In this document: in pieces, positions 48,852-57,712 of the stretch
How positions within the stretch are numbered: position 1 is the first letter of the stretch
Layout of the letters: every line of letters starts with the position of its first letter
Source of the DNA: Hyphomicrobium sp.
Lineage (GTDB): Bacteria > Pseudomonadota > Alphaproteobacteria > Rhizobiales > Hyphomicrobiaceae
Reading direction: 5' to 3'
Assembly (NCBI GenBank): GCA_030148425.1
Contig: JASBTM010000017.1
Location: forward strand, 310,001 to 374,000
DNA: 64,000 bases
Program-made: the position numbers and the translations under genes
Notes under the pieces: model-generated
What the model saw: the letters and a program-made list of their open reading frames with translations, nothing else
What the model was told of the DNA's origin: nothing
Databases searched by the model: none

Positions 48852-50068
48852 CAGATCCCGCCGCATCGAAGCCGCTCGCGGGTGTGCGCGTGCTGGAACT
48901 GGCGCGCGTACTCGCCGGTCCGTGGGCTGGACAGACGCTGGCGGACCTCGGAGCGTCCGTCATCAAGGTTGAACGTCCCGATGGCGGCGATGACACGCGC
49001 GCCTGGGGTCCACCTTTCATAGCTGACGACGATGGTCCGGGCTCAGCGGCCTATTTTCATTCCACGAACCGCGGCAAGACATCGATCGCGGTCGACTACG
49101 AAGATCCGCAAGGCCGCGAGACTGCGCTTGCGCTCGCGAAGCGGGCCGACATCATCATCGAGAACTTCAAGGTCGGCGGCCTCGCGAAATACGGGCTCGA
49201 TTACGCGTCGGTCAAAGCCGTCAATCCAGGCGTCATCTATTGCTCGATTACGGGCTTCGGCCAATCGGGGCCCTACGCGCCGCGCGCCGGTTACGATTTC
49301 ATCGTGCAAGGCATCGGCGGCATCATGGATCTCACCGGAGCGCCCGAGGGCGAGCCGCAAAAGATCGGCGTCGCGTTCGCGGATATTTTCACCGGCGTCT
49401 ACGGCACCATCGGCATTCTCGCCGCGCTCAACCGGCGGAACGCGACAGGCGAAGGCGCCTTCATCGACATGGCGCTGCTCGACACGCAGGTCTCCGTGCT
49501 CGCGAACCAGGCGATGAACTATCTGGCTTCCGGAAAGGAACCGCGTCGGCTTGGGAACGCGCATCCCAACATCGTGCCGTATCAGGTGTTTCATGCTGCC
49601 GATGGGCCGGTCATCATCGCGGCTGGAAACGACACGCAGTTCGCGCGCGTGTGCGGCCTGCTCGGGCTTACGCACCTCGCGGCGGACGAGCGTTTCACGA
49701 CGAATGCGCGCCGCGTTGCCAATCGCGACGCGCTCATCCCGCTGATCGGCGCGGAGACTTCGAAGCGTGCCGCGAGCGATTTGCTTGCAGCTCTCGAGGG
49801 CGCCGGAGTTCCGGCGGGACCGGTCAACAGGCTCGATCAGGTCTTTGCCGATCCGCAGGTTATGGCTCGCGAATTGCGCCGCGATCTGCCGCGGGCGAAC
49901 GGGACACTCGTTCCGACGGTGCGCAGTCCAATCGTCATGGATGGAGAGGCTTGCGTTGCAGCAACCGCAAGTCCGAAGCTCGGCGAGCATACGGGGCGCG
50001 TGCTCGATCTTCTCGCCAGCGAGGACGATCCGTGGCTCGCATGCGCAGAGATCTGCCCCGTTGCGTAG
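48848..50068 (+). CDS. CaiB/BaiF family (class III) CoA-transferase, probably glutarate CoA-transferase
   Basis: 406 aa. N-terminal [32 protein letters not shown], and the catalytic Asp in GIMDLTG (about residue 161) identify the family. Its 4-base overlap with glutaryl-CoA dehydrogenase suggests it makes glutaryl-CoA from glutarate, like human SUGCT; this is inference from context. Confidence 0.88.
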   Translation: MTDPAASKPLAGVRVLELARVLAGPWAGQTLADLGASVIKVERPDGGDDTRAWGPPFIADDDGPGSAAYFHSTNRGKTSIAVDYEDPQGRETALALAKRADIIIENFKVGGLAKYGLDYASVKAVNPGVIYCSITGFGQSGPYAPRAGYDFIVQGIGGIMDLTGAPEGEPQKIGVAFADIFTGVYGTIGILAALNRRNATGEGAFIDMALLDTQVSVLANQAMNYLASGKEPRRLGNAHPNIVPYQVFHAADGPVIIAAGNDTQFARVCGLLGLTHLAADERFTTNARRVANRDALIPLIGAETSKRAASDLLAALEGAGVPAGPVNRLDQVFADPQVMARELRRDLPRANGTLVPTVRSPIVMDGEACVAATASPKLGEHTGRVLDLLASEDDPWLACAEICPVA

Positions 50069-50081
50069 GGAAACGTCGCCG

Positions 50082-51944
50082 CTAGACGACTGCCGAGCGG
50101 CCGTCGCTGCGATTGCCATGTCGAGGACGCATGATATCGGCGTAGTTTTCCGCCGGTAGTGGCTTGCCGAAGAGATAACCCTGAATCTCGTGGCATCCGA
50201 TCAGCCGCAGCATCGCAACCTGCTCGTGCGACTCGACCCCTTCCGCGACGACGCACAGCCCCATGGCCCGGCCGAGGCCGATCACCGAGTTGACGATCGC
50301 CGCCGCGTCGGAGTTGTTGACCATATCGGACACGAAGCTTCGGTCGACCTTGATGCGATCAAACGGGAAAGCGCGCAGCGTGCTGAGCGATGAATAGCCC
50401 GTTCCAAAATCATCCATCGCAACGCTCACGCCCAGTCGTTTGAGGCGACGCAAGGTCGTCGAGGCGTTCGCGAGGTCCTGAATGAAGAGGCTTTCCGTTA
50501 CCTCGATTTCGAGCCGCCCAGGCTCGAGCTTCGTCGCCGAAAGCACGTCGGCGACGAGCTGGACGAAATCGCTACGCACAATCTGAGCGGCCGATACGTT
50601 GACCGCGACCCTGAGCTTTTCGTTCCACTCGGAAGCTTTCTCGCACGCTCGCTGCAAGACGAAAGCGCCGATAGCGTGAATAGCGCCGTTCGCTTCTGCT
50701 ATCGGAATAAATTGGACCGGGGGAATTGCGCCTAGCTCCGGATGATTCCAGCGCAGGAGAGCTTCGAATGCGCCGACCACACCCGATTTGGCGTCGACCT
50801 GCGGCTGGAACACAATCGAGAACTCGTCTCGCTCTATCGCCAATCCAATGTCGCGCTCGAGCGCACGCCGCATGCGCTTTTCGAGGTCCATCTGCTGTTC
50901 GAACTTGGCGTAGCCACGGCCGTTTCTCTTAGCTCGCGAAAGCGCTGTTTCCGCGTGCTCCAGCAGGTCGTCATGATCGCGGCCATCGTTCGGAAAATTC
51001 GCGACGCCGACACGGACGTCGATCATGATTTCTTCGCCGCGTTCGAGGCGATGGCGGCCATACACGCCGTGGACGATGTCCTGTGCGAACTCCTCGGCAT
51101 CGAACTCTTCGTTGGCGGCCGACTTTACAATGAGGAATTCGTCGCCGCCCATGCGAACGATAAGATCGCAATCCTTCGCGAAGGAACGGAGAAGTTGCGC
51201 AACCTTGACCAAAACCATGTCGCCGATGATGCGGCCGTGAAGGTCGTTGACTGCTCGGAACTCCGCGACATCAATGTGGTAGATGGCGACCGGGCGCTGT
51301 AATTCGGCAGCGCGCTGGAGAATCATGGTCAACCTGTTCTTGAGCGTCGCCCGGTTGCCAAGGCCCGTCAGCGGATCGAAAAAAGCAAGACTGTTGAGCC
51401 GCGCGCGAGCCTCGGAATTTTCGATGGCAATCACGCAAACGTTCAAGCATTCGGCAGTGATGCGGCGCTCGACTTGGTTTGAGCCTCGCTTCTCTCGAAA
51501 ATATAGAGCAAACGCCCCAAGCACGCGGCCATCGCTGGCCATGATAGGGCTCGACCAACACGCGTGCAGGCCGTAGGGAATCGCCAGCGATGTGTAAGGC
51601 CCCCAGAGCGGATCGGCTTCGATGTCGCGAACCTCTACCGGCTTGCGCGTAAAGATTGCCGTTCCGCATGAACCGACGTTAGGTCCAATGCGAATGCCCG
51701 TAAGCGCAGCGGGATAATGATCAGGTAATGATGGGCCGGCGATGAAATTCATACGGCCGCCGTCGTCGACGCCGACGACGGAGCAAATGGCCCCTGGGGC
51801 CAATGCCTCAACGCTTCGGCAGAACGTCGACATTACATTCGAGAGGGATTCGCCCAGAGCGATGCCGACAAGCATCTCCTGCTGAAGAGTGCTCAGCCTC
51901 TCTTCGATGCCATTAAGATCAGGAATTTGATTTCCAACGCGCAT
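50082..51944 (-). CDS. GAF-GGDEF-EAL cyclic-di-GMP signalling protein
   Basis: 620-aa cytoplasmic protein. N-terminal GAF sensor domain (about residues 20-175, with PNVGSCGTAIFTRKPVEV), GGDEF domain with intact GGDEF at 266-270, and EAL domain with intact EAL at 394-396, DDFGTGYSSL and the KVDRSFV segment. Both synthase and phosphodiesterase motifs are complete, so either activity is possible. Start at MRVGNQIPDL (51944); the frame opens upstream with TTG at 51989. Stands alone. Confidence 0.9.
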   Translation of the reverse strand: MRVGNQIPDLNGIEERLSTLQQEMLVGIALGESLSNVMSTFCRSVEALAPGAICSVVGVDDGGRMNFIAGPSLPDHYPAALTGIRIGPNVGSCGTAIFTRKPVEVRDIEADPLWGPYTSLAIPYGLHACWSSPIMASDGRVLGAFALYFREKRGSNQVERRITAECLNVCVIAIENSEARARLNSLAFFDPLTGLGNRATLKNRLTMILQRAAELQRPVAIYHIDVAEFRAVNDLHGRIIGDMVLVKVAQLLRSFAKDCDLIVRMGGDEFLIVKSAANEEFDAEEFAQDIVHGVYGRHRLERGEEIMIDVRVGVANFPNDGRDHDDLLEHAETALSRAKRNGRGYAKFEQQMDLEKRMRRALERDIGLAIERDEFSIVFQPQVDAKSGVVGAFEALLRWNHPELGAIPPVQFIPIAEANGAIHAIGAFVLQRACEKASEWNEKLRVAVNVSAAQIVRSDFVQLVADVLSATKLEPGRLEIEVTESLFIQDLANASTTLRRLKRLGVSVAMDDFGTGYSSLSTLRAFPFDRIKVDRSFVSDMVNNSDAAAIVNSVIGLGRAMGLCVVAEGVESHEQVAMLRLIGCHEIQGYLFGKPLPAENYADIMRPRHGNRSDGRSAVV

Positions 51945-52604
51945 TGTCCGCCGACAATCATCATTCCATCGCGCAAAGAAGCGCAGCAAATAACTTTCTG
52001 AATATCATCGATTAGAAAATATGGCGAAAGGGCCAAATTGGAAAAGGCCAGACGCATTTTCAGAATACCTCGTTGATAGTGAGCGATTTGATAATTTTTT
52101 CCCGAAGTGGCGAACCTGGGCTGGTAAAGCACCCCAATGAGATTTGAGCTGCACCACATTCCGAGACGCGATTAAGGACGGCTTTAGACTTTCAACTCCG
52201 GGCGAAGGAATTGATGCAGCGCGAAATTTTCGCGAACGGCTGTTCACGACATCTCTGTAACGCTTGTGAGTCATCAGAAGCGCGGACGGCATTCGATGCC
52301 CGCTAGCCGGTCGTTAAAATATTCGGCCCCCTCGTCGGCAGAAAGTGCGCCCCGACAAAAGGGGCAACATTGAAAAACGCATGGCTCGGACACAATTGCC
52401 GCAAAATCGCCAAACTATCCCCTCGTCTTCGACCAAGGCTCGCCATCCTTCCCCAGCTAATGAGACGAAATGAGCGTCATGGATGATTTAATGGCAATAA
52501 ATAGCTCTTGGCCTTGCGCCGAAGTTGAATTAGTCGCCTGCAGGCCGATATAAGCGCTCGCAACAAGCCCGCCCTTTCACCCCTTCATCTGGCTCATCAC
52601 ACCC
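51945..52604. other. Intergenic region between the GGDEF-EAL gene and the glucan gene
   Basis: 660 bases, divergent promoters expected. It is more AT-rich than its surroundings (52000-52160, 52470-52510). Short open frames lack coding character. One small hairpin, GCCCC-GACAAAA-GGGGC (52349-52365), was seen. No gene or known RNA recognised. Confidence 0.5.
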
Positions 52605-54173
52605 ATGCCCTTCTTGCTCGACCGTCGACACGTCTTGGCCGGCGCTCTGACCACAACCGTGGCCGCATGGACGGGTCCGGCCAGAAGCGAATCATCGGTT
52701 GGGCCGGCCAACCTTGGACCGGCAGAGCCCTTCTCCTTCGACGCGCTTAAGCAGCGCGCCAAAACTCTATCCAAGTCTCCCTACGTGCCGCCGCCGCAGC
52801 CGGATGCATCCGATCCTTTGCGCGGCATGCCCTTCGATACGTTCGCGCAGGCCGTCTACAAGCCAGAGATGGAGCTTTGGGGCGGCGTGCCTGGGGCGCA
52901 GACGGTGCGCCTCTTTCCGCAGGGTCGCTATTATGCGGAGCCGGTGCGGATTTACGTTCTCGAGAACGGTTCGGCGCGCGAGGTCGTATATAATCCGGAC
53001 TATTTCAACATGCCGGCGGACCATCCGCTGCGTAAATTGAAGAACGCTGGGTTTGCGGGCTTTCGCCTAATGAGCCGCGGCGGCGTAAGCGATTGGCTCG
53101 CCTACCTTGGCGCGTCGTACTTCCGCGCTTCCGACCCTAACGATCAGTACGGCGGATCGGCGCGGGGACTGGCGATCAACACCGGAAAACCTGAGGAATT
53201 CCCCCGTTTCACCAGCTTCTGGCTTGAGCCGAACGGCAACGGCATGAACATTTATGCCCTGCTCGAAAGCCAGAGCGTAACGGGCGCCTACCGAATGGAC
53301 AGCCGCCGCATCGAAGGCGGCCAGGGCGGCGCGCTGCAGGACATCGAGTGCGAGCTTTATTTCCGGGCTCCGGTCGACATGCTCGGAATCGCGCCTTTGA
53401 CCGGTATGTTCTGGTACGGTGAAAACTCAGGTCATTTCCGGGGAGATTGGCGACCCGAAGTTCACGACTGCGATGGATTATCGATCTGGACCGGTTCGGG
53501 TGAACGCATCTGGCGGCCCCTTTCTAATCCTCCGCGCATCGTGACCAACAGTTTCGTCGACGAAAATCCGAAGGGCTTCGGCCTGATTCAGCGCGATCGG
53601 AATTTCGAGAACTACCAGGACGACAGCCTGTTCTACGACCGGCGGCCGAGCATGTGGGTCGAGCCGATGTCCGGGTGGGGCAAAGGCGCGGTCAATCTTG
53701 TTCAGCTTCCGACGACGAACGAAACCGAAGACAACATGGTGACCTTCTGGACGCCAGAAGCGCCGGTGGTCGCGGGCTCGGTGATCAACGCTCGCTACCG
53801 CCTTTTCTGGGGGATCGATTCGCCGCCTGCAGGCGACGTGGCGCGCATTGTCGCGACGCGGATAGGCATCGGCGGCCTCGGCGGGCGCGATCTTGACCTC
53901 AAGCATGTGAACCACGCCGCGCGTAAGTTCATGATCGACATCGAAGGCAAGGTCCTCGAAGATCTCACAAGATACGGCGGCGCAAAGACGGTCGTCACAA
54001 CCACGAACGGCACGATCAGCGGCGTCGAAGCCTTCCCGGTCGTCGGCACCCGCAGATGGCGCATGATGTTTGATATCGGCAACCTCAACGGGATGCCGGC
54101 GGACCTGCGCGCCTATCTGGCGAAGGACGGCGCAGCGCTGAGTGAGACCTGGATTTATCAGGTCTTTCCCTGA
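52605..54173 (+). CDS. Periplasmic glucan biosynthesis protein, OpgG/OpgD (MdoG/MdoD) family
   Basis: 522 aa. Twin-arginine-like signal (DRRHVLAGALTTTVAAWTG) as in OpgD, then the MdoG domain: FAQAVYKPEMELWG, FRLMSRGG, GASYFRASDPNDQYGGSARG, FRGDWRPEVHDCDGL and ENYQDDSLFYDRRPSMWVEP. These proteins act in the periplasm in making osmoregulated beta-glucans. No opgH synthase gene adjoins, so it must be elsewhere or the gene acts alone. Confidence 0.92.
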   Translation: MPFLLDRRHVLAGALTTTVAAWTGPARSESSVGPANLGPAEPFSFDALKQRAKTLSKSPYVPPPQPDASDPLRGMPFDTFAQAVYKPEMELWGGVPGAQTVRLFPQGRYYAEPVRIYVLENGSAREVVYNPDYFNMPADHPLRKLKNAGFAGFRLMSRGGVSDWLAYLGASYFRASDPNDQYGGSARGLAINTGKPEEFPRFTSFWLEPNGNGMNIYALLESQSVTGAYRMDSRRIEGGQGGALQDIECELYFRAPVDMLGIAPLTGMFWYGENSGHFRGDWRPEVHDCDGLSIWTGSGERIWRPLSNPPRIVTNSFVDENPKGFGLIQRDRNFENYQDDSLFYDRRPSMWVEPMSGWGKGAVNLVQLPTTNETEDNMVTFWTPEAPVVAGSVINARYRLFWGIDSPPAGDVARIVATRIGIGGLGGRDLDLKHVNHAARKFMIDIEGKVLEDLTRYGGAKTVVTTTNGTISGVEAFPVVGTRRWRMMFDIGNLNGMPADLRAYLAKDGAALSETWIYQVFP

Positions 54174-54432
54174 CCGAGGTCAGAGCCGCTCGGAGTACGG
54201 AAATCTAGGGATTTACCGCATTTCTCATCGTGCGCGGTTGCCCAATCCAAGCGCGCTGATGTCGCGACAAGCGTCCTTTTGAGGCAGCCGCCTGCCTAAT
54301 TGCCACGCGCTAAAACCCTGAAAACGCTTCGGATATACCGTTTACGCATAACGGTTATTCCTCCACCGTGCGTTGCAGCATAAAGCCTTTTCGCGCATGC
54401 ACACAGAGGGCGATTTTTGCTGGATACATGCG

Positions 54433-56739
54433 ATGAGCAAACCAGAATTCATTGGCAAGAAGTCTAAGGCCGCGGGCGGCTGGGGTGCGCTGAGAAGCTG
54501 CGGAAAAAAGCTTCTTGCGAGCGGCGCCCCTCTCTCCGGCGCCGTCACCATGCTGAAGGCCAACCAGCCCGACGGTTTCGACTGCCCCGGCTGCGCGTGG
54601 GGCGACCCGGCCCACGGCTCGTCGTTCGAATTCTGCGAGAACGGCGTGAAGGCGGTCGCTTGGGAATCGACCGATAAGCGCGTTCATCCGGAATTCTTCA
54701 AAAATCATACGGTCAGCGAGCTTCGCACCTGGACCGACTACGATGTCGAGCGTGCCGGCCGTCTGACGAATCCGATGCGATACGACCGCGCCACCGACCG
54801 CTACGTTCAGGTGACCTGGGACGAGGCCTTCTCCGAAATCGGTCAGGTCTTGAGAAGCCTCGACAGTCCCAATCGCGCTGAATTTTACACATCCGGCCGC
54901 GCTTCGAACGAAGCCGCCTACATCTATCAGTTGTTCGTACGACTCTACGGCACCAACAATTTCCCTGACTGCTCGAACATGTGCCATGAGGCGAGCGGCG
55001 TCGGGCTGGAACAGTCCGTCGGCATCGGCAAGGGATCCGTTCTGCTCGAGGACTTCGAGAAAGCCGACGCGATCTTCGTCATCGGCCAGAACCCGGGAAC
55101 CAACCATCCGCGTATGCTCGGCGACTTGCGCAGGGCTGCGCTTCGCGGCGCCAAAATCGCTGTCTTCAATCCTGTTCGCGAAAAGGGGCTCGAGCGCTTC
55201 GCCGATCCTCAGGACAAGCTCGAAATGATCACCGGCGGAAGCACGGCGATCGCGAACGAATATTTCCAGGTTCGCCTCGGCGGCGACATGGCGGCGATCC
55301 GCGGAATAGCGAAAGCCGTGTTCGCGGCAGACGACGCCGCGCGCGCAGCAGGCCACGCTTCCGTTCTCGACCACGCGTTTCTGAAGCAGCACACGACGGG
55401 CTTCGAAGCCTACCGGGCGAGCGTCGAAGAGACGACGTGGGAACAGATCGAAGATCAGTCCGGCATGAAGCGCGAGCAGCTTGAAGAGCTCGCGAAAATC
55501 TACATCCAGTCGGAGCGCACGATCTGCACCTGGGCGATGGGGGTCACGCAGCATCGCCACTCCGTCGTTACCATCCGCGAAATCTCAAACTTTCTGTTCC
55601 TGCGCGGCAACGTGGGACGTCCCGGCACCGGTCTTTGCCCTGTCCGCGGCCATTCGAACGTTCAGGGTGACCGCACGGTCGGCATCAACGAGAAGCCGTC
55701 CAAGGACTTCCTGGATGCGCTCGAAAAAGAATTCCGCGTGCCGATGCCGCGCCATCACGGCCACAACGTGCTCGCGGCCATCGGCGCGATGCTGGACGGC
55801 ACGGCGCAGGCCTTCATCGGCCTCGGCGGCAACTTCGCGCGCGCCACGCCCGACAGCCCGCTGATCGCGAAAGCGTTGATGAACCAGAAGCTGACGGTCA
55901 ACATCGCGACCAAACTCAATCATTCGCATCTGCTGCCCGGCGAAGTGAGCTACGTGCTTCCCTGCCTTGGCCGCACGGAAATCGATCGCAATCTCGACGG
56001 CGTCGCGCAGATCGTGACGGTCGAAGACTCTATGAGCATGGTGCATGGTTCGGGCGGCATCAATCGTCCGGCGTCACCAGAGCTTCGTTCGGAAATCGGC
56101 ATCATCGCCGGCATCGCCGAAGCGACGCTCGGATCGGACATCGTCGATTGGCGTGGTCTCGCTCATCACTACGACCGCATCCGCGATCTCATCGAGCGGA
56201 CCATTCCCGGCTTTCACGATTTCAATGAGCGCGTCCGCAAGCCGCGCGGTTTCCGCCTTCCCAACGGACCGTCGGAGCGCATTTGGAATACGCGTTCCGG
56301 CAAGGCGCAGTTCTGGAGCGGCGAACTTCCCGCACAGACGGAGCACCAGCGGGCATTAGGCGAACACGGCACATTTGTGCTGCAGACATTCCGCTCGCAC
56401 GATCAGTATAACACCACGGTCTATGGCCTCGACGATCGCTATCGCGGCATCTACGGCGAGCGCCGGATCGTGTTCGTCAATCCGGACGATCTCGCCGAGA
56501 TCGGCGCCGCCGCAGGCGACCGGGTCGACATTATCGGGCTGCACGAAGACGGCGTCGAGCGCATCGCCGAAAGCTTCCGCGTTGTGCCCTACCAACTGCC
56601 TCGTGGATCGGTTGCGGGCTATTACCCAGAGCTCAACGTTCTGGTGCCGATCTCGACCGCCGGCGAACTCAGCGATACGCCGACTTCGAAGTCTGTCCTC
56701 GTGAAGTTCCGTCTGTCAGAGCAAGCTCAGGCAGCATGA
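54433..56739 (+). CDS. FdhF/YdeP family molybdopterin oxidoreductase
   Basis: 768 aa, related to formate dehydrogenase H and E. coli YdeP. Start at MSKPEFIGKKSKAAGGWG (54433) matches the YdeP N-terminus; the frame is open to TTG 54373. Seen: FDCPGCAWGDP, TSGRASNEAAYIYQL, CSNMCHEASG (likely Mo-ligand region), FVIGQNPGTNHPRM, LFLRGNVGRPGTGLCPVRGHSN and a C-terminal molybdopterin-binding domain. The four-cysteine Fe-S cluster pattern of typical N-terminal Fdh domains is not evident. Substrate unknown. Overlaps the next gene by ATGA. Confidence 0.9.
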   Translation: MSKPEFIGKKSKAAGGWGALRSCGKKLLASGAPLSGAVTMLKANQPDGFDCPGCAWGDPAHGSSFEFCENGVKAVAWESTDKRVHPEFFKNHTVSELRTWTDYDVERAGRLTNPMRYDRATDRYVQVTWDEAFSEIGQVLRSLDSPNRAEFYTSGRASNEAAYIYQLFVRLYGTNNFPDCSNMCHEASGVGLEQSVGIGKGSVLLEDFEKADAIFVIGQNPGTNHPRMLGDLRRAALRGAKIAVFNPVREKGLERFADPQDKLEMITGGSTAIANEYFQVRLGGDMAAIRGIAKAVFAADDAARAAGHASVLDHAFLKQHTTGFEAYRASVEETTWEQIEDQSGMKREQLEELAKIYIQSERTICTWAMGVTQHRHSVVTIREISNFLFLRGNVGRPGTGLCPVRGHSNVQGDRTVGINEKPSKDFLDALEKEFRVPMPRHHGHNVLAAIGAMLDGTAQAFIGLGGNFARATPDSPLIAKALMNQKLTVNIATKLNHSHLLPGEVSYVLPCLGRTEIDRNLDGVAQIVTVEDSMSMVHGSGGINRPASPELRSEIGIIAGIAEATLGSDIVDWRGLAHHYDRIRDLIERTIPGFHDFNERVRKPRGFRLPNGPSERIWNTRSGKAQFWSGELPAQTEHQRALGEHGTFVLQTFRSHDQYNTTVYGLDDRYRGIYGERRIVFVNPDDLAEIGAAAGDRVDIIGLHEDGVERIAESFRVVPYQLPRGSVAGYYPELNVLVPISTAGELSDTPTSKSVLVKFRLSEQAQAA

Positions 56740-57059
56740 AATCAGAAACCCAGGGCGAGATCACGGAAGAGATGTTTCTCGACGTGGTCTCCGCCATTCG
56801 TTTCGTCAAAGCCGATCTTTCGCCGATCGGCGCTGCCATTCTCGCGGCAATCCATTTCGCTATCGCCAACGACAGCCGTTCTTTCTCGCTGAAGTTTGGG
56901 ATCGAGCATGCGCTGGTGCTTCGCGAGGTCACGGCGCTGTCAAGTCCGCCTCTTGAGTTTCTCGCCATCGACAACCGCAGCGAGCGCACCCAGCGCACGC
57001 ACTATTCATTGACAGAAGATGGCAAGCATCTCATCGCGCGTGCATTCGCACCGCACTGA
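56736..57059 (+). CDS. Hypothetical protein coupled to the YdeP-like oxidoreductase
   Basis: 107 aa, family not recognised. Translation is coupled to the oxidoreductase (ATGA overlap), suggesting a related role. The C-terminal HYSLTEDGKHLIARAF looks like the wing of a winged-helix domain, so a small regulator is possible; this is tentative. No signal peptide. Confidence 0.75.
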   Translation: MKSETQGEITEEMFLDVVSAIRFVKADLSPIGAAILAAIHFAIANDSRSFSLKFGIEHALVLREVTALSSPPLEFLAIDNRSERTQRTHYSLTEDGKHLIARAFAPH

Positions 57060-57225
57060 TGCGATGCTTGAGAAGCCGCCGATGCTGAGTTCTCGCGGTA
57101 AACTCGCCCAATCGGCATATCCATTTCAGTAATGCATCTAAGCCTGATGGCCTCGCCGTCTTCGAACTGACGCCCTCGCGTGCTAAGAGAGACTCCGAGG
57201 GGGGAAGTGTTTTCGGAGTGAACCG

Positions 57226-57483
57226 ATGCAATCTTCTCGCGCCTATCTGCCCGATGCCCTCGATCGCATGACGATCGTTTTGCAACGCGCCGCGATGGAA
57301 CTTCGCCTCGCGGGCGGGCCGGCCTCCGAAAGAGAGCGATTGGCGGCCTGCATTCTTTCGGTCGGCAATACCTACACCGACGTCAACCGTCTGCTGGAAA
57401 AGTCTGTGCGGCTCTATCTTCGCTCGCGCGAGCGTGTGCCTTACCAACCGCAGAGAAACATCGAAGCGAGCTATATTCTGTGA
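57226..57483 (+). CDS. Small hypothetical protein, 85 aa
   Basis: Not recognised. Mostly helical, with no signal peptide (DALDRMTIVLQRAAMELRLA, ILSVGNTYTDVNRLLEKSVRLYL). GGAG lies about 10 bases before the ATG. Coding character looks real, but no homologue is known to me. Confidence 0.55.
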   Translation: MQSSRAYLPDALDRMTIVLQRAAMELRLAGGPASERERLAACILSVGNTYTDVNRLLEKSVRLYLRSRERVPYQPQRNIEASYIL

Positions 57484-57568
57484 GTGCTTCGTGTCTGCCG
57501 GACGCGCTTTGCGTCGCGAGAGATTTGACACACGGTCGAATGCGCGAGGCCCATGATTTTGCGAGAAG

Positions 57569-57590
57569 CGCTGTTCCCTAAGGAACAGCG
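57569..57590. terminator. Hairpin after the 85-aa gene
   Basis: Perfect 9-bp stem CGCTGTTCC/GGAACAGCG with loop CTAA, 86 bases downstream of the 85-aa gene and upstream of the TonB receptor. It lacks a T-run, so it may be a terminator aided by other factors or just a structured leader. Confidence 0.35.
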
Positions 57591-57665
57591 GATTTCGGTC
57601 TCACCTGTAAATACGGCGTGTAGTTAGGCCACTCGACCTAATGTTCAGGGGAGCGCTGTTGCGCC

Positions 57666-57679
57666 ATTTGTATACAAAT
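57666..57679. promoter_or_regulatory. Palindromic candidate operator of the TonB-dependent receptor
   Basis: ATTTGTATACAAAT is a perfect 14-bp palindrome 34 bases before the receptor start, followed by a second similar AT-rich element (TTTTGTATATAAATG). The TTGTATACAA core is of the type bound by GntR-family regulators (recollection, not checked). It is unlike the Fur box. Confidence 0.4.
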
Positions 57680-57712
57680 TTTGTATATAAATGAACCGAT
57701 TTGGGGAAATCT

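Noticed and set aside
52349-52365. Hairpin GCCCC/GGGGC as a terminator or riboswitch
   Set aside because: Only five base pairs, no T-run, and no adjacent gene end.
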